From contig NZ_AP028070.1 of the NCBI RefSeq assembly GCF_030297175.1, positions 1,612,001-1,676,000 of the forward strand: 64,000 nt of DNA, in the 5' to 3' direction. How positions within the stretch are numbered: position 1 is the first letter of the stretch; each line of letters starts with the position of its first letter. The notes beneath the pieces were generated by a model, which ran no database searches, was not told the DNA's origin, and was given only the letters and a program-made list of their open reading frames with translations. The stretch comes from Marinobacter sp. LA51 (GTDB taxonomy: Bacteria > Pseudomonadota > Gammaproteobacteria > Pseudomonadales > Oleiphilaceae). Made by a program: the position numbers and the translations under genes. Positions 37,821 to 47,475 of the stretch are shown piece by piece.

Positions 37821-37853
37821 ATACTTGACTGTTTTACTGGGTCAATTCATACT
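37821..37853 (+). promoter_or_regulatory. iscR promoter with type-1 IscR-like site
   Basis: TTGACT (37825-37830) and CATACT (37848-37853) lie 17 bases apart. Overlapping the -35 is ATACTTGACTGTTTTACTGG (37821-37840), which fits the left half and centre of the E. coli type-1 IscR motif; the right half is poorer. Feedback repression by Fe-S IscR is inferred. Confidence 0.6.
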
Positions 37854-37897
37854 CGCTGCTGTGAATCGCGATTCAATCCCATCATGGGGCTGATACT

Positions 37898-38395
37898 ATG
37901 AAGTTGACCACCAAAGGCCGCTACGCCGTGACGGCAATGCTGGATCTGGCTCTGCACGGAGATCAGGGGCCGGTGAGTCTGGCGGATATTTCAGCCCGTC
38001 AAGAAATCTCGCTGTCCTACCTGGAGCAGCTCTTTTCTCGTCTGCGTCGACAGAATCTTGTGATCAGCGTTCGTGGCCCCGGCGGCGGTTATCGCCTTAG
38101 CCGTGAGGCCGGAGCGGTGTTCATCGCGGAGGTTGTTGACGCTGTGAGTGAATCACTGGACACCACCCGATGCGGTAACAAGGGTGATTGCCAGAAGGGC
38201 GAGAAGTGCCTTACTCACCACCTGTGGTCCGATCTGAGCGATCAAATCCATCAGTTCCTGAGCGAGATCAGCCTCGGCGACCTGATGAAAAAGCAGGAAA
38301 TCCGCCAGGTTGCGGACCGGCAGAACCAGCGTCAGTCAGACAACGGCTCTGAAACGATCAATACCGAACGCCTGTCCGACCAGGCGCCGGCCTGA
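37898..38395 (+). CDS. iscR: Fe-S cluster-responsive regulator IscR
   Basis: A 165-residue Rrf2-family regulator. The N-terminal winged helix begins [20 protein letters not shown]. The cluster ligands are three cysteines with C-x5-C-x5-C spacing followed by a histidine ([16 protein letters not shown], about 92-107), all intact. It should bind [2Fe-2S] and repress its own promoter. iscS follows after 19 bases. Confidence 0.96.
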   Translation: MKLTTKGRYAVTAMLDLALHGDQGPVSLADISARQEISLSYLEQLFSRLRRQNLVISVRGPGGGYRLSREAGAVFIAEVVDAVSESLDTTRCGNKGDCQKGEKCLTHHLWSDLSDQIHQFLSEISLGDLMKKQEIRQVADRQNQRQSDNGSETINTERLSDQAPA

Positions 38396-38414
38396 AACTA
38401 TACTCCTTACGCCC

Positions 38415-39563
38415 ATGAATAAGCCCGTATATCTGGATTATGCGGCGACGACGCCCGTTGACCCGTCTGTCGCTGAAGAAATGGTGAAGTACCTGACCCC
38501 AGACGGGGTTTTTGGTAACCCGGCTTCGCGCTCCCACGCCTACGGCTGGCAGGCAGAGGCTGCGGTTGAATCTGCGCGTCGGCAGGTTGCCGAGCTGATT
38601 AGCGCCGATCCCCGGGAGATTGTGTGGACATCGGGTGCTACCGAATCTGACAACCTCGCCATCAAAGGGGCGGTGGCAGGCCATGACAATCCGCATATCG
38701 TCACTTCGGTTATCGAGCACAAGGCCGTATTGGATACCTGTAAATGGCTTGAGCAGCATGGGGTTGAAGTGACCTGGCTGACGCCGGGGCCGGACGGGCG
38801 AATCCGGCCTGAGCAGGTATCCGAGGCGCTGCGGGACAACACCGTGCTGGTCAGCCTGATGCTGGTCAACAACGAGCTTGGCTGCGTTACCGATGTTGCC
38901 GGTATTGGTCGCATTCTGCGCGAGCGCGGCGTTCTGTTTCATGTGGATGCGGCGCAGGCAGCAGGGAAGATGCCGGTGGATGTCAGTGCGCTGTCGGTCG
39001 ACCTGGTGTCTCTGTCGGGTCACAAAGTATACGGACCCAAGGGCGTTGGCGCGCTTTATGTCAGGCGGTCGCCAGATGTGCGTATTGAGGCCCAGATCCA
39101 CGGTGGTGGGCACGAGCGCGGGATGCGCTCAGGAACTTTGCCGACTCATCAAATTGTCGGTATGGGCAAGGCGTTTGCCATCGCCAAGGATCGTCTGGAA
39201 TCCGAAATGGCGCACCTGGAGGAGCTGCGAGCGTCGTTTTTGCAGGGACTTTCGGATCTCGATGGTGTCACCGTCAATGGCAGCAGTGAATTCCGGGTCC
39301 CCGGTATTGTCAATCTGGCGTTTGAGGGGGTTGAGGCTGAATCGTTGATGCTGGGCCTGCGGGATCTCGCGGTGTCGTCAGGATCCGCCTGCGCCTCAGC
39401 GACCATTGAGCCGTCCTTTGTTCTGCGTGGTATCGGCCTGAGTGATGAGTTGGCGCATCGGGCACTGCGTTTTTCCTTCGGTCGATTCAGTACCGCCGAA
39501 GACGCCGCCTTCGCCGCGTCCCAAATTGTTGATGTTGTTAGCCGCCTGCGTGCAGTGCGGTAG
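38415..39563 (+). CDS. iscS: Cysteine desulfurase IscS, short C-terminus
   Basis: A 382-residue PLP enzyme of the IscS clade releasing sulfur from cysteine. It has [11 protein letters not shown] at the start, [13 protein letters not shown] [12 protein letters not shown], the PLP lysine in [10 protein letters not shown], and the persulfide cysteine in SSGSACASA. It ends at VSRLRAVR. E. coli IscS continues about 20 residues further with the tail that contacts IscU. No iscU, iscA, hscBA or fdx gene follows; ndk comes next. Confidence 0.95.
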   Translation: MNKPVYLDYAATTPVDPSVAEEMVKYLTPDGVFGNPASRSHAYGWQAEAAVESARRQVAELISADPREIVWTSGATESDNLAIKGAVAGHDNPHIVTSVIEHKAVLDTCKWLEQHGVEVTWLTPGPDGRIRPEQVSEALRDNTVLVSLMLVNNELGCVTDVAGIGRILRERGVLFHVDAAQAAGKMPVDVSALSVDLVSLSGHKVYGPKGVGALYVRRSPDVRIEAQIHGGGHERGMRSGTLPTHQIVGMGKAFAIAKDRLESEMAHLEELRASFLQGLSDLDGVTVNGSSEFRVPGIVNLAFEGVEAESLMLGLRDLAVSSGSACASATIEPSFVLRGIGLSDELAHRALRFSFGRFSTAEDAAFAASQIVDVVSRLRAVR

Positions 39564-39589
39564 GCAGTTGGCCCCGGACTGCGTATAAT
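39561..39589 (+). promoter_or_regulatory. Putative ndk promoter
   Basis: TAGGCA (39561-39566) and a perfect TATAAT (39584-39589) are 17 bases apart. They lie in the 68-base gap between iscS and ndk, about 43 bases before the ATG. Confidence 0.5.
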
Positions 39590-39631
39590 CGCAGGCCTGA
39601 ATTTTAACCCGAACCTTACTGGAGAAAGATC

Positions 39632-40060
39632 ATGGCAAATGAGCGCACGCTCTCTATTATCAAGCCCGACGCGGTTGCAAAGAACGTAATCGGCGAAATT
39701 TACAGCCGTTTTGAGAAGGCTGGCCTGAACATTGTTGCCGCCAAGATGATGCACCTGACCCAGGAGCAAGCCGAGGGCTTCTACGCTGAGCACAAAGAGC
39801 GTCCGTTCTTTAACGACCTGGTTGCGTTCATGACGTCTGGACCGGTTGTTGTTCAGGCTCTGGAAGGCGAAGGCGCCATCCTCAAGAACCGTGACCTGAT
39901 GGGTGCAACCAACCCGAAGGAAGCTGAAGCCGGAACTATCCGCGCTGATTTCGCATCGTCCATCGATGCCAATGCCGTTCACGGCTCCGACTCTGCCGCG
40001 TCTGCAGAGCGTGAAATCGCGTATTTTTTCAATGACAACGAAATCTGCCCGCGCGGTTGA
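39632..40060 (+). CDS. ndk: Nucleoside diphosphate kinase
   Basis: A 142-residue Ndk that equilibrates NTP pools. The start [20 protein letters not shown] is conserved. The phosphorylated histidine is in NAVHGSDS near residue 117. GGAGAAAG precedes the ATG. It opens the ndk-rlmN-pilF-rodZ-ispG-hisS-yfgM-bamB-der run. Confidence 0.98.
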   Translation: MANERTLSIIKPDAVAKNVIGEIYSRFEKAGLNIVAAKMMHLTQEQAEGFYAEHKERPFFNDLVAFMTSGPVVVQALEGEGAILKNRDLMGATNPKEAEAGTIRADFASSIDANAVHGSDSAASAEREIAYFFNDNEICPRG

Positions 40061-40069
40061 TTTTGTTGA

Positions 40070-40094
40070 TCGGGGGTGGCGGTGCCACCCCCGA
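40070..40094 (+). other. Perfect GC-rich hairpin between ndk and rlmN
   Basis: CGGGGGTGGC and GCCACCCCCG pair fully around GGT; a flanking T-A makes 11 bp. Downstream is AATTGGTTATTTG, not a real T-run. It is probably an attenuator or an RNase barrier. Confidence 0.6.
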
Positions 40095-40120
40095 ATTGGT
40101 TATTTGATCGAGGTTATAAG

Positions 40121-41233
40121 ATGACAGCGGCCGCTGAAAAAACGAATCTTCTGGGGATGCCGAAAGCAAAACTTGAGGCTTTCTTCGAGTCCCTGGGCGA
40201 GAAACGTTTTCGTGCCACCCAAGTTTTGCAATGGATTCATCAGCGCGGTGCCGATGACTTCGATCAAATGACCAATATGAGCAAACCCCTGCGGGAGAAG
40301 CTCAAGGAAGTGGCAGAAATTCGCGGTCCGGAAGTTGTCTACGACGAGACGTCCAAAGACGGCACCCGCAAATGGGTGATGCGCATGGACAACGGCAACA
40401 ATGTCGAGACGGTCCTGATTCCGGATGGCGAGCGTGGAACCCTGTGCGTGTCCTCACAGATCGGCTGCAGTCTCGACTGCACTTTTTGCTCTACTGGTAA
40501 GCGCGGCTTCAACCGAAACCTGACTGCTGCCGAAGTGATCGGTCAGGTGTGGGTGGCAAGAAAGGCGTTTATGCCGTTCGAGCCCGGCCCGGATCGCCCC
40601 ATTACCAACGTGGTCATGATGGGTATGGGCGAGCCGTTGCTGAATTTCGACAATGTTGTCGATGCTATGAACCTCATGATGGAGGATCTGGCGTACGGCA
40701 TCTCCAAGCGTCGGGTAACCCTGAGTACCTCTGGTGTGGTTCCTGCGCTGGATCGCCTGGCTGAGGTTAGCGATGTTTCATTGGCAATTTCACTACATGC
40801 GCCTAATGATGAGCTGCGTAACAAGCTGGTACCGCTCAACAAGAAGTACCCAATAGCCGAGCTGTTGGCCGCGACCAAGCGCTACTTTGCAAGGTTGCCG
40901 GACAAGCGCAAGGCAACCATTGAATACACGGTAATTGAAGGCATGAACGACCAGCCGGAGCACGCCCAGGAACTGGCGGTGCTGCTGAAGGATCTGCCAT
41001 GCAAGATAAACCTGATTCCGTTTAACCCGTTCCCGGAAAGCGATTTCCGTCGGCCGAGCATGAACGCCACTCGTCGGTTCCAGAAGGTGCTGAACGAGGC
41101 CGGGCACATTGCAACCATCAGAACGACCCGTGGCGATGATATCGACGCGGCGTGTGGTCAGCTGGTGGGTAAGGTTGAAGACAGAACACGCCGGAGTCAG
41201 CGATACATCGAAGTGCGCCAAGTAAACCCCTGA
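40121..41233 (+). CDS. rlmN: 23S rRNA/tRNA adenine-C2 methyltransferase RlmN
   Basis: A 370-residue radical-SAM enzyme methylating A2503 of 23S rRNA and A37 of tRNA. The [4Fe-4S] motif is CSLDCTFC. The C-terminal methyl-carrying cysteine is in [17 protein letters not shown] is also conserved. The ATG at 40121 follows GAGG; the in-frame frame back to 40076 runs through the hairpin. It needs Fe-S cluster supply, relevant to the missing isc genes. Confidence 0.97.
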   Translation: MTAAAEKTNLLGMPKAKLEAFFESLGEKRFRATQVLQWIHQRGADDFDQMTNMSKPLREKLKEVAEIRGPEVVYDETSKDGTRKWVMRMDNGNNVETVLIPDGERGTLCVSSQIGCSLDCTFCSTGKRGFNRNLTAAEVIGQVWVARKAFMPFEPGPDRPITNVVMMGMGEPLLNFDNVVDAMNLMMEDLAYGISKRRVTLSTSGVVPALDRLAEVSDVSLAISLHAPNDELRNKLVPLNKKYPIAELLAATKRYFARLPDKRKATIEYTVIEGMNDQPEHAQELAVLLKDLPCKINLIPFNPFPESDFRRPSMNATRRFQKVLNEAGHIATIRTTRGDDIDAACGQLVGKVEDRTRRSQRYIEVRQVNP

Positions 41234-41274
41234 AACGGAATTGACAACAAACAAGTAGCGAGGAATGCACAACT

Positions 41275-42084
41275 GTGACCTATAGATCAACGAGCTCGCG
41301 TTTTTCTGTCGTAGCGGCCCTGATGTTGGTCGTCCTATCGGTTGCAGGCTGTGTCACCACTACCGACAGTCGGTTCTCCCGGGAGGCAGACCGACAGGAA
41401 GCCATCGCTGATTACGTTCAGTTGGCGACCGCCTACATTGGGCAGAGCAACCTTGAGCGAGCCCGTCATCACCTTGAGCGTGCGCTTGATCTAGATTCCG
41501 ACAGCGCCGGGGCCCTGGCTGCCATGGGCCTGGTCTACAATGCGGAAGGTGAAGCCGCGCTGGCCGAGAAGAGCTTCAAGCGGGCGATTTCATCGGATTC
41601 CGATTACACCCGTGCACGGGTCTACTACGGCGCATTTCTGTACGGTCAAGGCCGGATGGATGAGGCCGTTGGTCAGTTCCGTTTGGCCTCACGAGATACC
41701 GAATACAAAGATCGGGGCTCGGTGTTCTTCAATCTGGGCATGACCCAGGAGCGGGTGCAGGAAACGGAGGCTGCTGCGGTGTCCTACCGTAGAGCCGTTG
41801 AACTGACCCGGGGTGAACCCCGATCGCTGCTTGCCCTCTCACGAGTGCTGGCAGAGCAGGGTGACTTCAATGCTGCGTCGCGCTATTACGCCCGTCTTTC
41901 AATGATGATGCAGAAAAACGACCGCCTGCGGCATTCTCCGGAAAGCCTGCTGACCGGTATTCGTATCGCCCATCATTTGAATAACCGAAATCAGGAAGCC
42001 AGCCTGGCTCTGCAGCTCAAGAATAATTTCCCGGAGTCAGTTGAATATCAGCAATATAAGGCACTGATGTCCAATGGCGAATGA
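41275..42084 (+). CDS. pilF: Type IV pilus biogenesis lipoprotein PilF/PilW
   Basis: A 269-residue TPR lipoprotein acting as pilotin for the PilQ secretin. A GTG start with GAGGA 9 bases upstream gives a lipoprotein signal ending VAGC. Six or so TPR-like repeats follow from about residue 40 (ARHHLERALDLDSDSAGALA). It overlaps rodZ by 11 bases. Confidence 0.93.
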   Translation: MTYRSTSSRFSVVAALMLVVLSVAGCVTTTDSRFSREADRQEAIADYVQLATAYIGQSNLERARHHLERALDLDSDSAGALAAMGLVYNAEGEAALAEKSFKRAISSDSDYTRARVYYGAFLYGQGRMDEAVGQFRLASRDTEYKDRGSVFFNLGMTQERVQETEAAAVSYRRAVELTRGEPRSLLALSRVLAEQGDFNAASRYYARLSMMMQKNDRLRHSPESLLTGIRIAHHLNNRNQEASLALQLKNNFPESVEYQQYKALMSNGE

Positions 42085-43063
42085 AGAACACCTTGAAGTA
42101 ATGACCAGCGATCCGGTGGGCCTGCAGCTGAAGCGGGCACGTGAACAGAGAGGATTGAGTGACAGCGACGTCGCTCAGGCCCAGCATCTTCGGCCCGCCG
42201 TAATTCAGGCCATTGAAGCCGGAGAGTACGGTCAGGTCGACAGCGAACTGTTTTTGAAAGGCTATGTCAGAGCCTATGCCCGCCAGGTGGGGTTGGACGA
42301 TAACAAGGTTATTGCCGATCTGGACCGCGAGCTGGAACCACTGCGCCAGAAGCGGGAGCAGGAAGTTGAAGCCAATCCCCTGGTGGATCTTGAACGTCGG
42401 CGCCGGAGAAAGCGTCGCCTTGCCAAGGTGGTGTTGCTGCTTGGTGTGGCAGCGTTGGCGGGTTACCTGGTGTTGGCATTCGTCCTGCCGAAACCAGACA
42501 TGACGGCGCCTGCGGAATCAACGGAGGCACCGGCGACGGAAGAATCCTCGGCGGTCGACTCGGAGCAGGCTGCGCCCAAGATTGAAAATGAGGAGCCTTC
42601 CGCTGCTGTACCGCAAGAGCCTGTAACGTCGATGGTGGAAGACCCGGAAGTTGCTCAGTCCGGGGCAGAAATTGACCAGGAACCGACAACTAATTCGGTG
42701 ATGGACAGCACCACAGACGACAGCGCCTCGGTTGCGCCCGTCGAGACCGCTTCGGTAGCCGCACCGGCCACGGAAACGGTAATCCAGGCGCCGTCAGAGC
42801 CGGTGGCTGTGACGGAAACCGGCCGGCTGCAGATCAGTTTCCGCGCCGATTGCTGGGTTCAGGTTAGTGATGCCGACGGCGAACGGCTGGTAAACTCTCT
42901 GCAAAGAGACGGTGATCGGATCGATGTGTCTGGTGACACCCCGCTCAGGGTGGTGATCGGTGCGGTTAGCGCGGTCGATTCTATCCGTTTTCAAAACGAG
43001 CCAGTGGATATGGGCGATTTCCGCGTGGTCAACAATCGCTCAGAGTTCACTCTGGCGAATTGA
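42074..43063 (+). CDS. rodZ: Cytoskeleton protein RodZ
   Basis: A 329-residue bitopic protein linking MreB to the envelope. It has an N-terminal Xre-type helix-turn-helix (about 10-80, [20 protein letters not shown]), a transmembrane helix near 120 ([20 protein letters not shown]), and a low-complexity Pro/Glu/Ala/Thr linker (about 145-245). A C-terminal beta domain (DUF4115: [19 protein letters not shown]) ends it. Overlaps pilF and nearly touches ispG. Confidence 0.95.
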   Translation: MANEEHLEVMTSDPVGLQLKRAREQRGLSDSDVAQAQHLRPAVIQAIEAGEYGQVDSELFLKGYVRAYARQVGLDDNKVIADLDRELEPLRQKREQEVEANPLVDLERRRRRKRRLAKVVLLLGVAALAGYLVLAFVLPKPDMTAPAESTEAPATEESSAVDSEQAAPKIENEEPSAAVPQEPVTSMVEDPEVAQSGAEIDQEPTTNSVMDSTTDDSASVAPVETASVAAPATETVIQAPSEPVAVTETGRLQISFRADCWVQVSDADGERLVNSLQRDGDRIDVSGDTPLRVVIGAVSAVDSIRFQNEPVDMGDFRVVNNRSEFTLAN

Positions 43064-43098
43064 AACTTGATGAACTTATTGATATCGGTCAGCAATCC

Positions 43099-44217
43099 AT
43101 GAAGCATGAATCCCCGATCGTTAGACGCAAATCCCGCCAGATCATGGTGGGCAATGTACCTGTTGGTGGTGATGCGCCGATTGCGGTTCAGAGCATGACC
43201 AACACCAACACCCTGGATGTGAACGCCACCGTTGGTCAGGTCCGGGCGCTTGAAGAGGCTGGTGCTGATATCGTGCGTGTATCGGTACCGTCGATGGATG
43301 CTGCTGAAGCCTTCGGCAAGATCCGCGAGCAGGTGTCCGTGCCGCTGGTCGCGGACATCCACTTTGACCACAAGATTGCCCTTCGGGTGGCGGAATTGGG
43401 TGTTGATTGCCTCCGCATCAACCCGGGCAACATCGGTCGGGAAGACCGTGTCAGTGCTGTGATCAGCGCGGCCCGCGACCGCAATATCCCCATTCGTATT
43501 GGTGTTAACGCCGGCTCGCTGGAAAAGGAACTGCAGCGTAAATACGGCGAGCCGACAGCAGATGCTCTGGTCGAGTCTGCCATGAGACACATCGACATTC
43601 TCGACCGTCACGATTTCCAGGACTTCAAGGTGAGTCTCAAGGCTTCCGAGGTGTTCATGACCGTGGCGGCCTACCGAAATCTCGCCGCACAGATCGAACA
43701 GCCGTTGCATCTGGGCATCACTGAGGCCGGTGGCTTCCGCTCAGGAACCGTCAAATCTTCGATTGGGCTGGGCATGTTGTTGATGGATGGCATCGGCGAC
43801 ACCATCCGGGTTTCCCTGGCCGCGGATCCGGTCCAGGAAGTGAAAGTCGGTTACGACATTCTCAAGAGCCTTCGTCTGCGTAGTCGCGGCATCAACTTCA
43901 TTGCGTGTCCGAGCTGCTCCCGTCAGAACTTTGATGTTATCCAGACCATGAACGATCTGGAAGCACGTCTGGAAGACGTAAACACGGCCATGGACGTTGC
44001 CATCATTGGCTGCATCGTGAACGGCCCGGGCGAGGCCAAGGTAGCCGATATTGGCCTGACCGGTGGCAGCCCGAAAAACCTATTCTACATGGCGGGTAAA
44101 CCGAACCAGAAGCTCGATAACGCGAACCTTACCGACGACCTTGAGCGCCTGATCCGAGACGAAGTGGCGCGTCGCAAAGAAGAGGAAGACGCTATCATTG
44201 CCCGCTCAGGCAGCTGA
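43099..44217 (+). CDS. ispG: (E)-4-hydroxy-3-methylbut-2-enyl-diphosphate synthase IspG
   Basis: A 372-residue [4Fe-4S] enzyme of the MEP isoprenoid pathway. Cluster cysteines are in ACPSCSR and [10 protein letters not shown]. The ATG at 43099 gives [20 protein letters not shown], the standard beginning. A TTG at 43060 that overlaps the rodZ stop would add 13 residues and cannot be excluded. Part of the rodZ-ispG-hisS run. Confidence 0.96.
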   Translation: MKHESPIVRRKSRQIMVGNVPVGGDAPIAVQSMTNTNTLDVNATVGQVRALEEAGADIVRVSVPSMDAAEAFGKIREQVSVPLVADIHFDHKIALRVAELGVDCLRINPGNIGREDRVSAVISAARDRNIPIRIGVNAGSLEKELQRKYGEPTADALVESAMRHIDILDRHDFQDFKVSLKASEVFMTVAAYRNLAAQIEQPLHLGITEAGGFRSGTVKSSIGLGMLLMDGIGDTIRVSLAADPVQEVKVGYDILKSLRLRSRGINFIACPSCSRQNFDVIQTMNDLEARLEDVNTAMDVAIIGCIVNGPGEAKVADIGLTGGSPKNLFYMAGKPNQKLDNANLTDDLERLIRDEVARRKEEEDAIIARSGS

Positions 44218-44269
44218 TTGCATACGGTTTTTCAGCACCATCATCCAGACATACGTTTAAGGGTTTAAC

Positions 44270-45550
44270 TTGGCTAAGATTCAGGCAATTCGCGGGATGA
44301 ACGATATCCTGCCGGAGCAGACGCCCGTTTGGCAGTTTGTTGAGGGCAAAGTAAGAAAGGTTCTTGCCCAGTATGGGTATCAGGAAATCCGTATGCCCAT
44401 CGTCGAGCAGACGGATCTGTTCAAGCGCTCCATCGGCGAAGTAACCGACATCGTTGAAAAGGAAATGTACACCTTCGACGATCGCAACGGCGACAGCCTG
44501 ACTCTGCGCCCTGAGGGCACGGCCGGCTGTGTGCGAGCAGCCGAAGAGCACGGGCTTCTGTTCAACCAGACGCGTCGACTCTGGTACACCGGCCCGATGT
44601 TCCGGCACGAACGTCCGCAGAAGGGGCGTTATCGTCAATTCCACCAGATTGGTGTCGAGTGTTTCGGCATGGCCGGACCGGATATCGACGCCGAGCTGCT
44701 GATACTGACAGCGCGCCTCTGGCGTGAGCTGGGTTTGGCTGAGCATACCCGCCTTGAAATCAACTCCATTGGCACGTCAGAGGCCCGCAAGGTCTACCGA
44801 CAGGCCCTGGTGGAGTACCTTAGCCAGTACAAGGCCGACCTGGACGCCGACAGTCAGCGTCGCCTGGAGTCAAATCCGTTGCGGATCCTCGACAGCAAGG
44901 ACCCGGCAACACGCAGCATTCTGGAAAATGCTCCGAATCTTGATCAGTACCTGGACGACGAATCCCGCGCTCACTTCGACCGTTTGCGCGAACTGCTGGA
45001 CGCAGCAGGGATCGAGTACACCATCAATCCTGCACTGGTTCGTGGTCTGGACTATTACGGCAAGACTGTCTTCGAGTGGATCACTGACAGCCTCGGTGCC
45101 CAGGGCACGGTCTGTGCCGGTGGCCGTTACGACGGCCTCGTGGAACAGCTCGGTGGAAAACCTACCCGTGCCGTTGGCTTCGCTATGGGGCTTGAGCGCC
45201 TTATTCTGCTGCTCGAGACGCTCGAGCTGATTCCCGAGCATGTGAACAACAATGCGGACGTCTACGTCACCGCAATGGGAGACGGCGCCCTCGCGTCGGC
45301 GCTGGCATTGGCTGAAGAACTGCGCGCTGAACTGCCGAATGCGGTGGTGGTTTCCCACTGCGGCGGCGGCAGCTTCAAGAGCCAAATGAAAAAGGCTGAC
45401 AAAAGCGGCGCTCGCTATGCCATCATCCTCGGCGAAAATGAAGTGGCCAACGGTCGCGTAGGGCTTAAACCCTTGCGTTCGGACGAACTCCAGCAGGATC
45501 TGGCGCGGGATGAGGTGGCCTCGTCACTGGCGGCCGTTCTCAAATACTGA
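44270..45550 (+). CDS. hisS: Histidyl-tRNA synthetase
   Basis: A 426-residue class-II synthetase. It starts at a TTG codon ([18 protein letters not shown]), which matches the family start exactly, with AAGGG upstream. Motif 2 is [16 protein letters not shown], and the histidine-specific [11 protein letters not shown] and [14 protein letters not shown] are present. The C-terminal anticodon-binding domain starts near 325. Confidence 0.97.
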   Translation: MAKIQAIRGMNDILPEQTPVWQFVEGKVRKVLAQYGYQEIRMPIVEQTDLFKRSIGEVTDIVEKEMYTFDDRNGDSLTLRPEGTAGCVRAAEEHGLLFNQTRRLWYTGPMFRHERPQKGRYRQFHQIGVECFGMAGPDIDAELLILTARLWRELGLAEHTRLEINSIGTSEARKVYRQALVEYLSQYKADLDADSQRRLESNPLRILDSKDPATRSILENAPNLDQYLDDESRAHFDRLRELLDAAGIEYTINPALVRGLDYYGKTVFEWITDSLGAQGTVCAGGRYDGLVEQLGGKPTRAVGFAMGLERLILLLETLELIPEHVNNNADVYVTAMGDGALASALALAEELRAELPNAVVVSHCGGGSFKSQMKKADKSGARYAIILGENEVANGRVGLKPLRSDELQQDLARDEVASSLAAVLKY

Positions 45551-45592
45551 CGTTTACCAAAAATAGCAACGAATTCGACTACAGGAGTCATC

Positions 45593-46246
45593 ATGGCTGA
45601 ACTGCGCACCGAAGAGGAACAGGTCCAGGCAATTAAGGACTGGTGGAAAAAGAATGGTAGTTCACTGCTGATCGGTATCGGCGCTGCGCTGGCAATCGTG
45701 TTCGGCTGGCAGGCCTGGCAGAACCATGAAGCCCAACAGCGCACCGAAGCCGCTAACCAGTTCGCCAACCTCTTGAATGCCTTCAGCGATCAGGCCGACG
45801 AAAACAGCGGTGAAACCGTGGCCTTTGTCGCCCAGACTCTTCGTAACGACTACGCCGATAGCGCTTACGCGGTCTATGGCAACCTGCTCCTGGCCCGTCA
45901 GCAGCTGATGGACGGAGAATCTGAAGCCGCCGTCGAGTCGCTTGAATGGGCTCTCGAGAAAAGTGGCGAACAGCAGGCTCTGACTCTGGTTGTGCGCAGC
46001 CGTTTGGCCCGCGCCCAGTTTGATGCCGGTCAGTATGACGAAGCGCTGGCCACCATTGATGAGGCGGCCGATGCCGACAGTTTCAACGCCATCTTCTCGG
46101 AACTCCGTGGCGATATTTTGCTGGCGCAGGGTGATCGAGACGGTGCCCGTGACGCCTATCTGGCCGCACGAGAGCAGAGTCAGCAGGGCCGCAGTGGCAT
46201 CCTTGAGCTGAAACTGTCTGATCTTGGTGTAGGGGAGGATGCCTGA
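45593..46246 (+). CDS. yfgM: YfgM, SecYEG-associated TPR protein
   Basis: A 217-residue ancillary SecYEG translocon protein. The cytosolic start ELRTEEEQVQAIKDWWKKNG is typical. One transmembrane helix (about 24-42) and a periplasmic TPR-like region follow. Its stop and the bamB ATG share one base (TGATG). Confidence 0.93.
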   Translation: MAELRTEEEQVQAIKDWWKKNGSSLLIGIGAALAIVFGWQAWQNHEAQQRTEAANQFANLLNAFSDQADENSGETVAFVAQTLRNDYADSAYAVYGNLLLARQQLMDGESEAAVESLEWALEKSGEQQALTLVVRSRLARAQFDAGQYDEALATIDEAADADSFNAIFSELRGDILLAQGDRDGARDAYLAAREQSQQGRSGILELKLSDLGVGEDA

Positions 46247-47418
46247 TGCGGATGTCTCGCACCAGGTGTGTTCGCGCGCTCCTCGCGACCGGCATGCTGA
46301 CCGTTTTCGGGTTGGCCGGCTGCAGCACCACGGATACCTTCGAGCAGCCGGCTCCGGTGCCGGAAATTGAGAGCTCCGTCGAGTTTGATCAGGTTTGGAG
46401 CATGTCCGTCGGTGACGGTCATGACGATGAGTTTCTTTACCTTACGCCTCTGAATACGGGCGACATTCTCTACGCCGCCTCCGCTGATGGCGAAGTCTAT
46501 GCGGTAAAGTCCGAGAACGGTAAGGTGCTTTGGCATGCTGAGTTGGAAGACCGTATCTTCGCCGGAGTTGGCGGCGATAACGACAGTCTGTACCTGACCA
46601 CTCGAGAGGCCGAGCTGCTGGCGCTGTCCCGCGAAGACGGATCAGAGCTGTGGCGAGTTTCACTGCCGACGGAAGTTCTGGCTACTCCGCAGTCCAATGG
46701 ACGGCTGGTCGTTGCCCAGACCACCGACGGTCGGGTGCTCGCCTTTGATGCGAACAACGGGGAAAAAGTCTGGCAGTACGACGGTGTCGTGCCGGTGCTT
46801 TCCATGCGCGCTGCCGCAGCTCCGCTGGTTGGAGGCGATGTGGTGATTGCATCGTTCGCCAACGGCAAGCTGGTGGCACTCAGTGCCGAGGCCGGTCAAC
46901 CGTTGTGGCAGTACGAAGTTGGAGAACCCCAGGGCCGAACCGAACTGGAGCGCCTGGTCGATATCACTGGCCAGCCGCTGGTAATTGATTCAGCCATTCT
47001 GGTGGTGGGTTATCAGGGCAAACTGGCCCTGGTGGATATCCGCACAGGCCAGGAAATCTGGAGTCGTAAAGCCTCCAGCCTGTATTCGCCGATGATCGGC
47101 GACGGCAACATCTATCTGGCCTCGGCCAATGGCGAAATCGCAGCCCTTCGTGGTTCTGATCGCCGTGAACTTTGGGTACAGGATCGTCTGGCCTGGCGTC
47201 AGCTGACCCAGCCCATGGTAGTGGATGAGTACCTGGTCACCGGCGACTTCGAGGGCTATCTGCACATTCTGGACAGCACGGATGGCAGCCTGCAGGGACA
47301 GCTTGAATACGATGATGAGGGTATACGCGTACCTGCACAACGCTTGCGCAATGGTAATCTGCTGGTCTTTGGTAACAGCGGTGATATGACGGTGTTTGAA
47401 CTCCGTGCCGTTGAGTGA
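46246..47418 (+). CDS. bamB: Outer-membrane assembly lipoprotein BamB
   Basis: A 390-residue BAM-complex lipoprotein. The signal ends in lipobox LAGC near residue 25. The rest is an eight-bladed PQQ-type propeller with repeated units such as GEVYAVKSENGKVLWHAEL. The first ATG (46246) couples it to yfgM; a second in-frame ATG is at 46252. A terminator follows. Confidence 0.95.
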   Translation: MRMSRTRCVRALLATGMLTVFGLAGCSTTDTFEQPAPVPEIESSVEFDQVWSMSVGDGHDDEFLYLTPLNTGDILYAASADGEVYAVKSENGKVLWHAELEDRIFAGVGGDNDSLYLTTREAELLALSREDGSELWRVSLPTEVLATPQSNGRLVVAQTTDGRVLAFDANNGEKVWQYDGVVPVLSMRAAAAPLVGGDVVIASFANGKLVALSAEAGQPLWQYEVGEPQGRTELERLVDITGQPLVIDSAILVVGYQGKLALVDIRTGQEIWSRKASSLYSPMIGDGNIYLASANGEIAALRGSDRRELWVQDRLAWRQLTQPMVVDEYLVTGDFEGYLHILDSTDGSLQGQLEYDDEGIRVPAQRLRNGNLLVFGNSGDMTVFELRAVE

Positions 47419-47425
47419 ATTTCTC

Positions 47426-47462
47426 CAGCCTGGCGACGCCGCCGGGCTGTTTTCCTTTTTTT
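47426..47462 (+). terminator. Rho-independent terminator between bamB and der
   Basis: A 10-bp GC-rich stem (47426-47435 with 47440-47449, one wobble) closes on ACGC and is followed by a T-rich tract running to 47462. It ends 13 bases before der, so der either needs its own start signal or depends on read-through. Confidence 0.8.
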
Positions 47463-47475
47463 GTAGCGATCTATT

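Noticed and set aside
39568..39589. TTGGCC paired with TATAAT before ndk
   Set aside because: Only 10 bases separate them; TAGGCA at 17 bases is the better partner.
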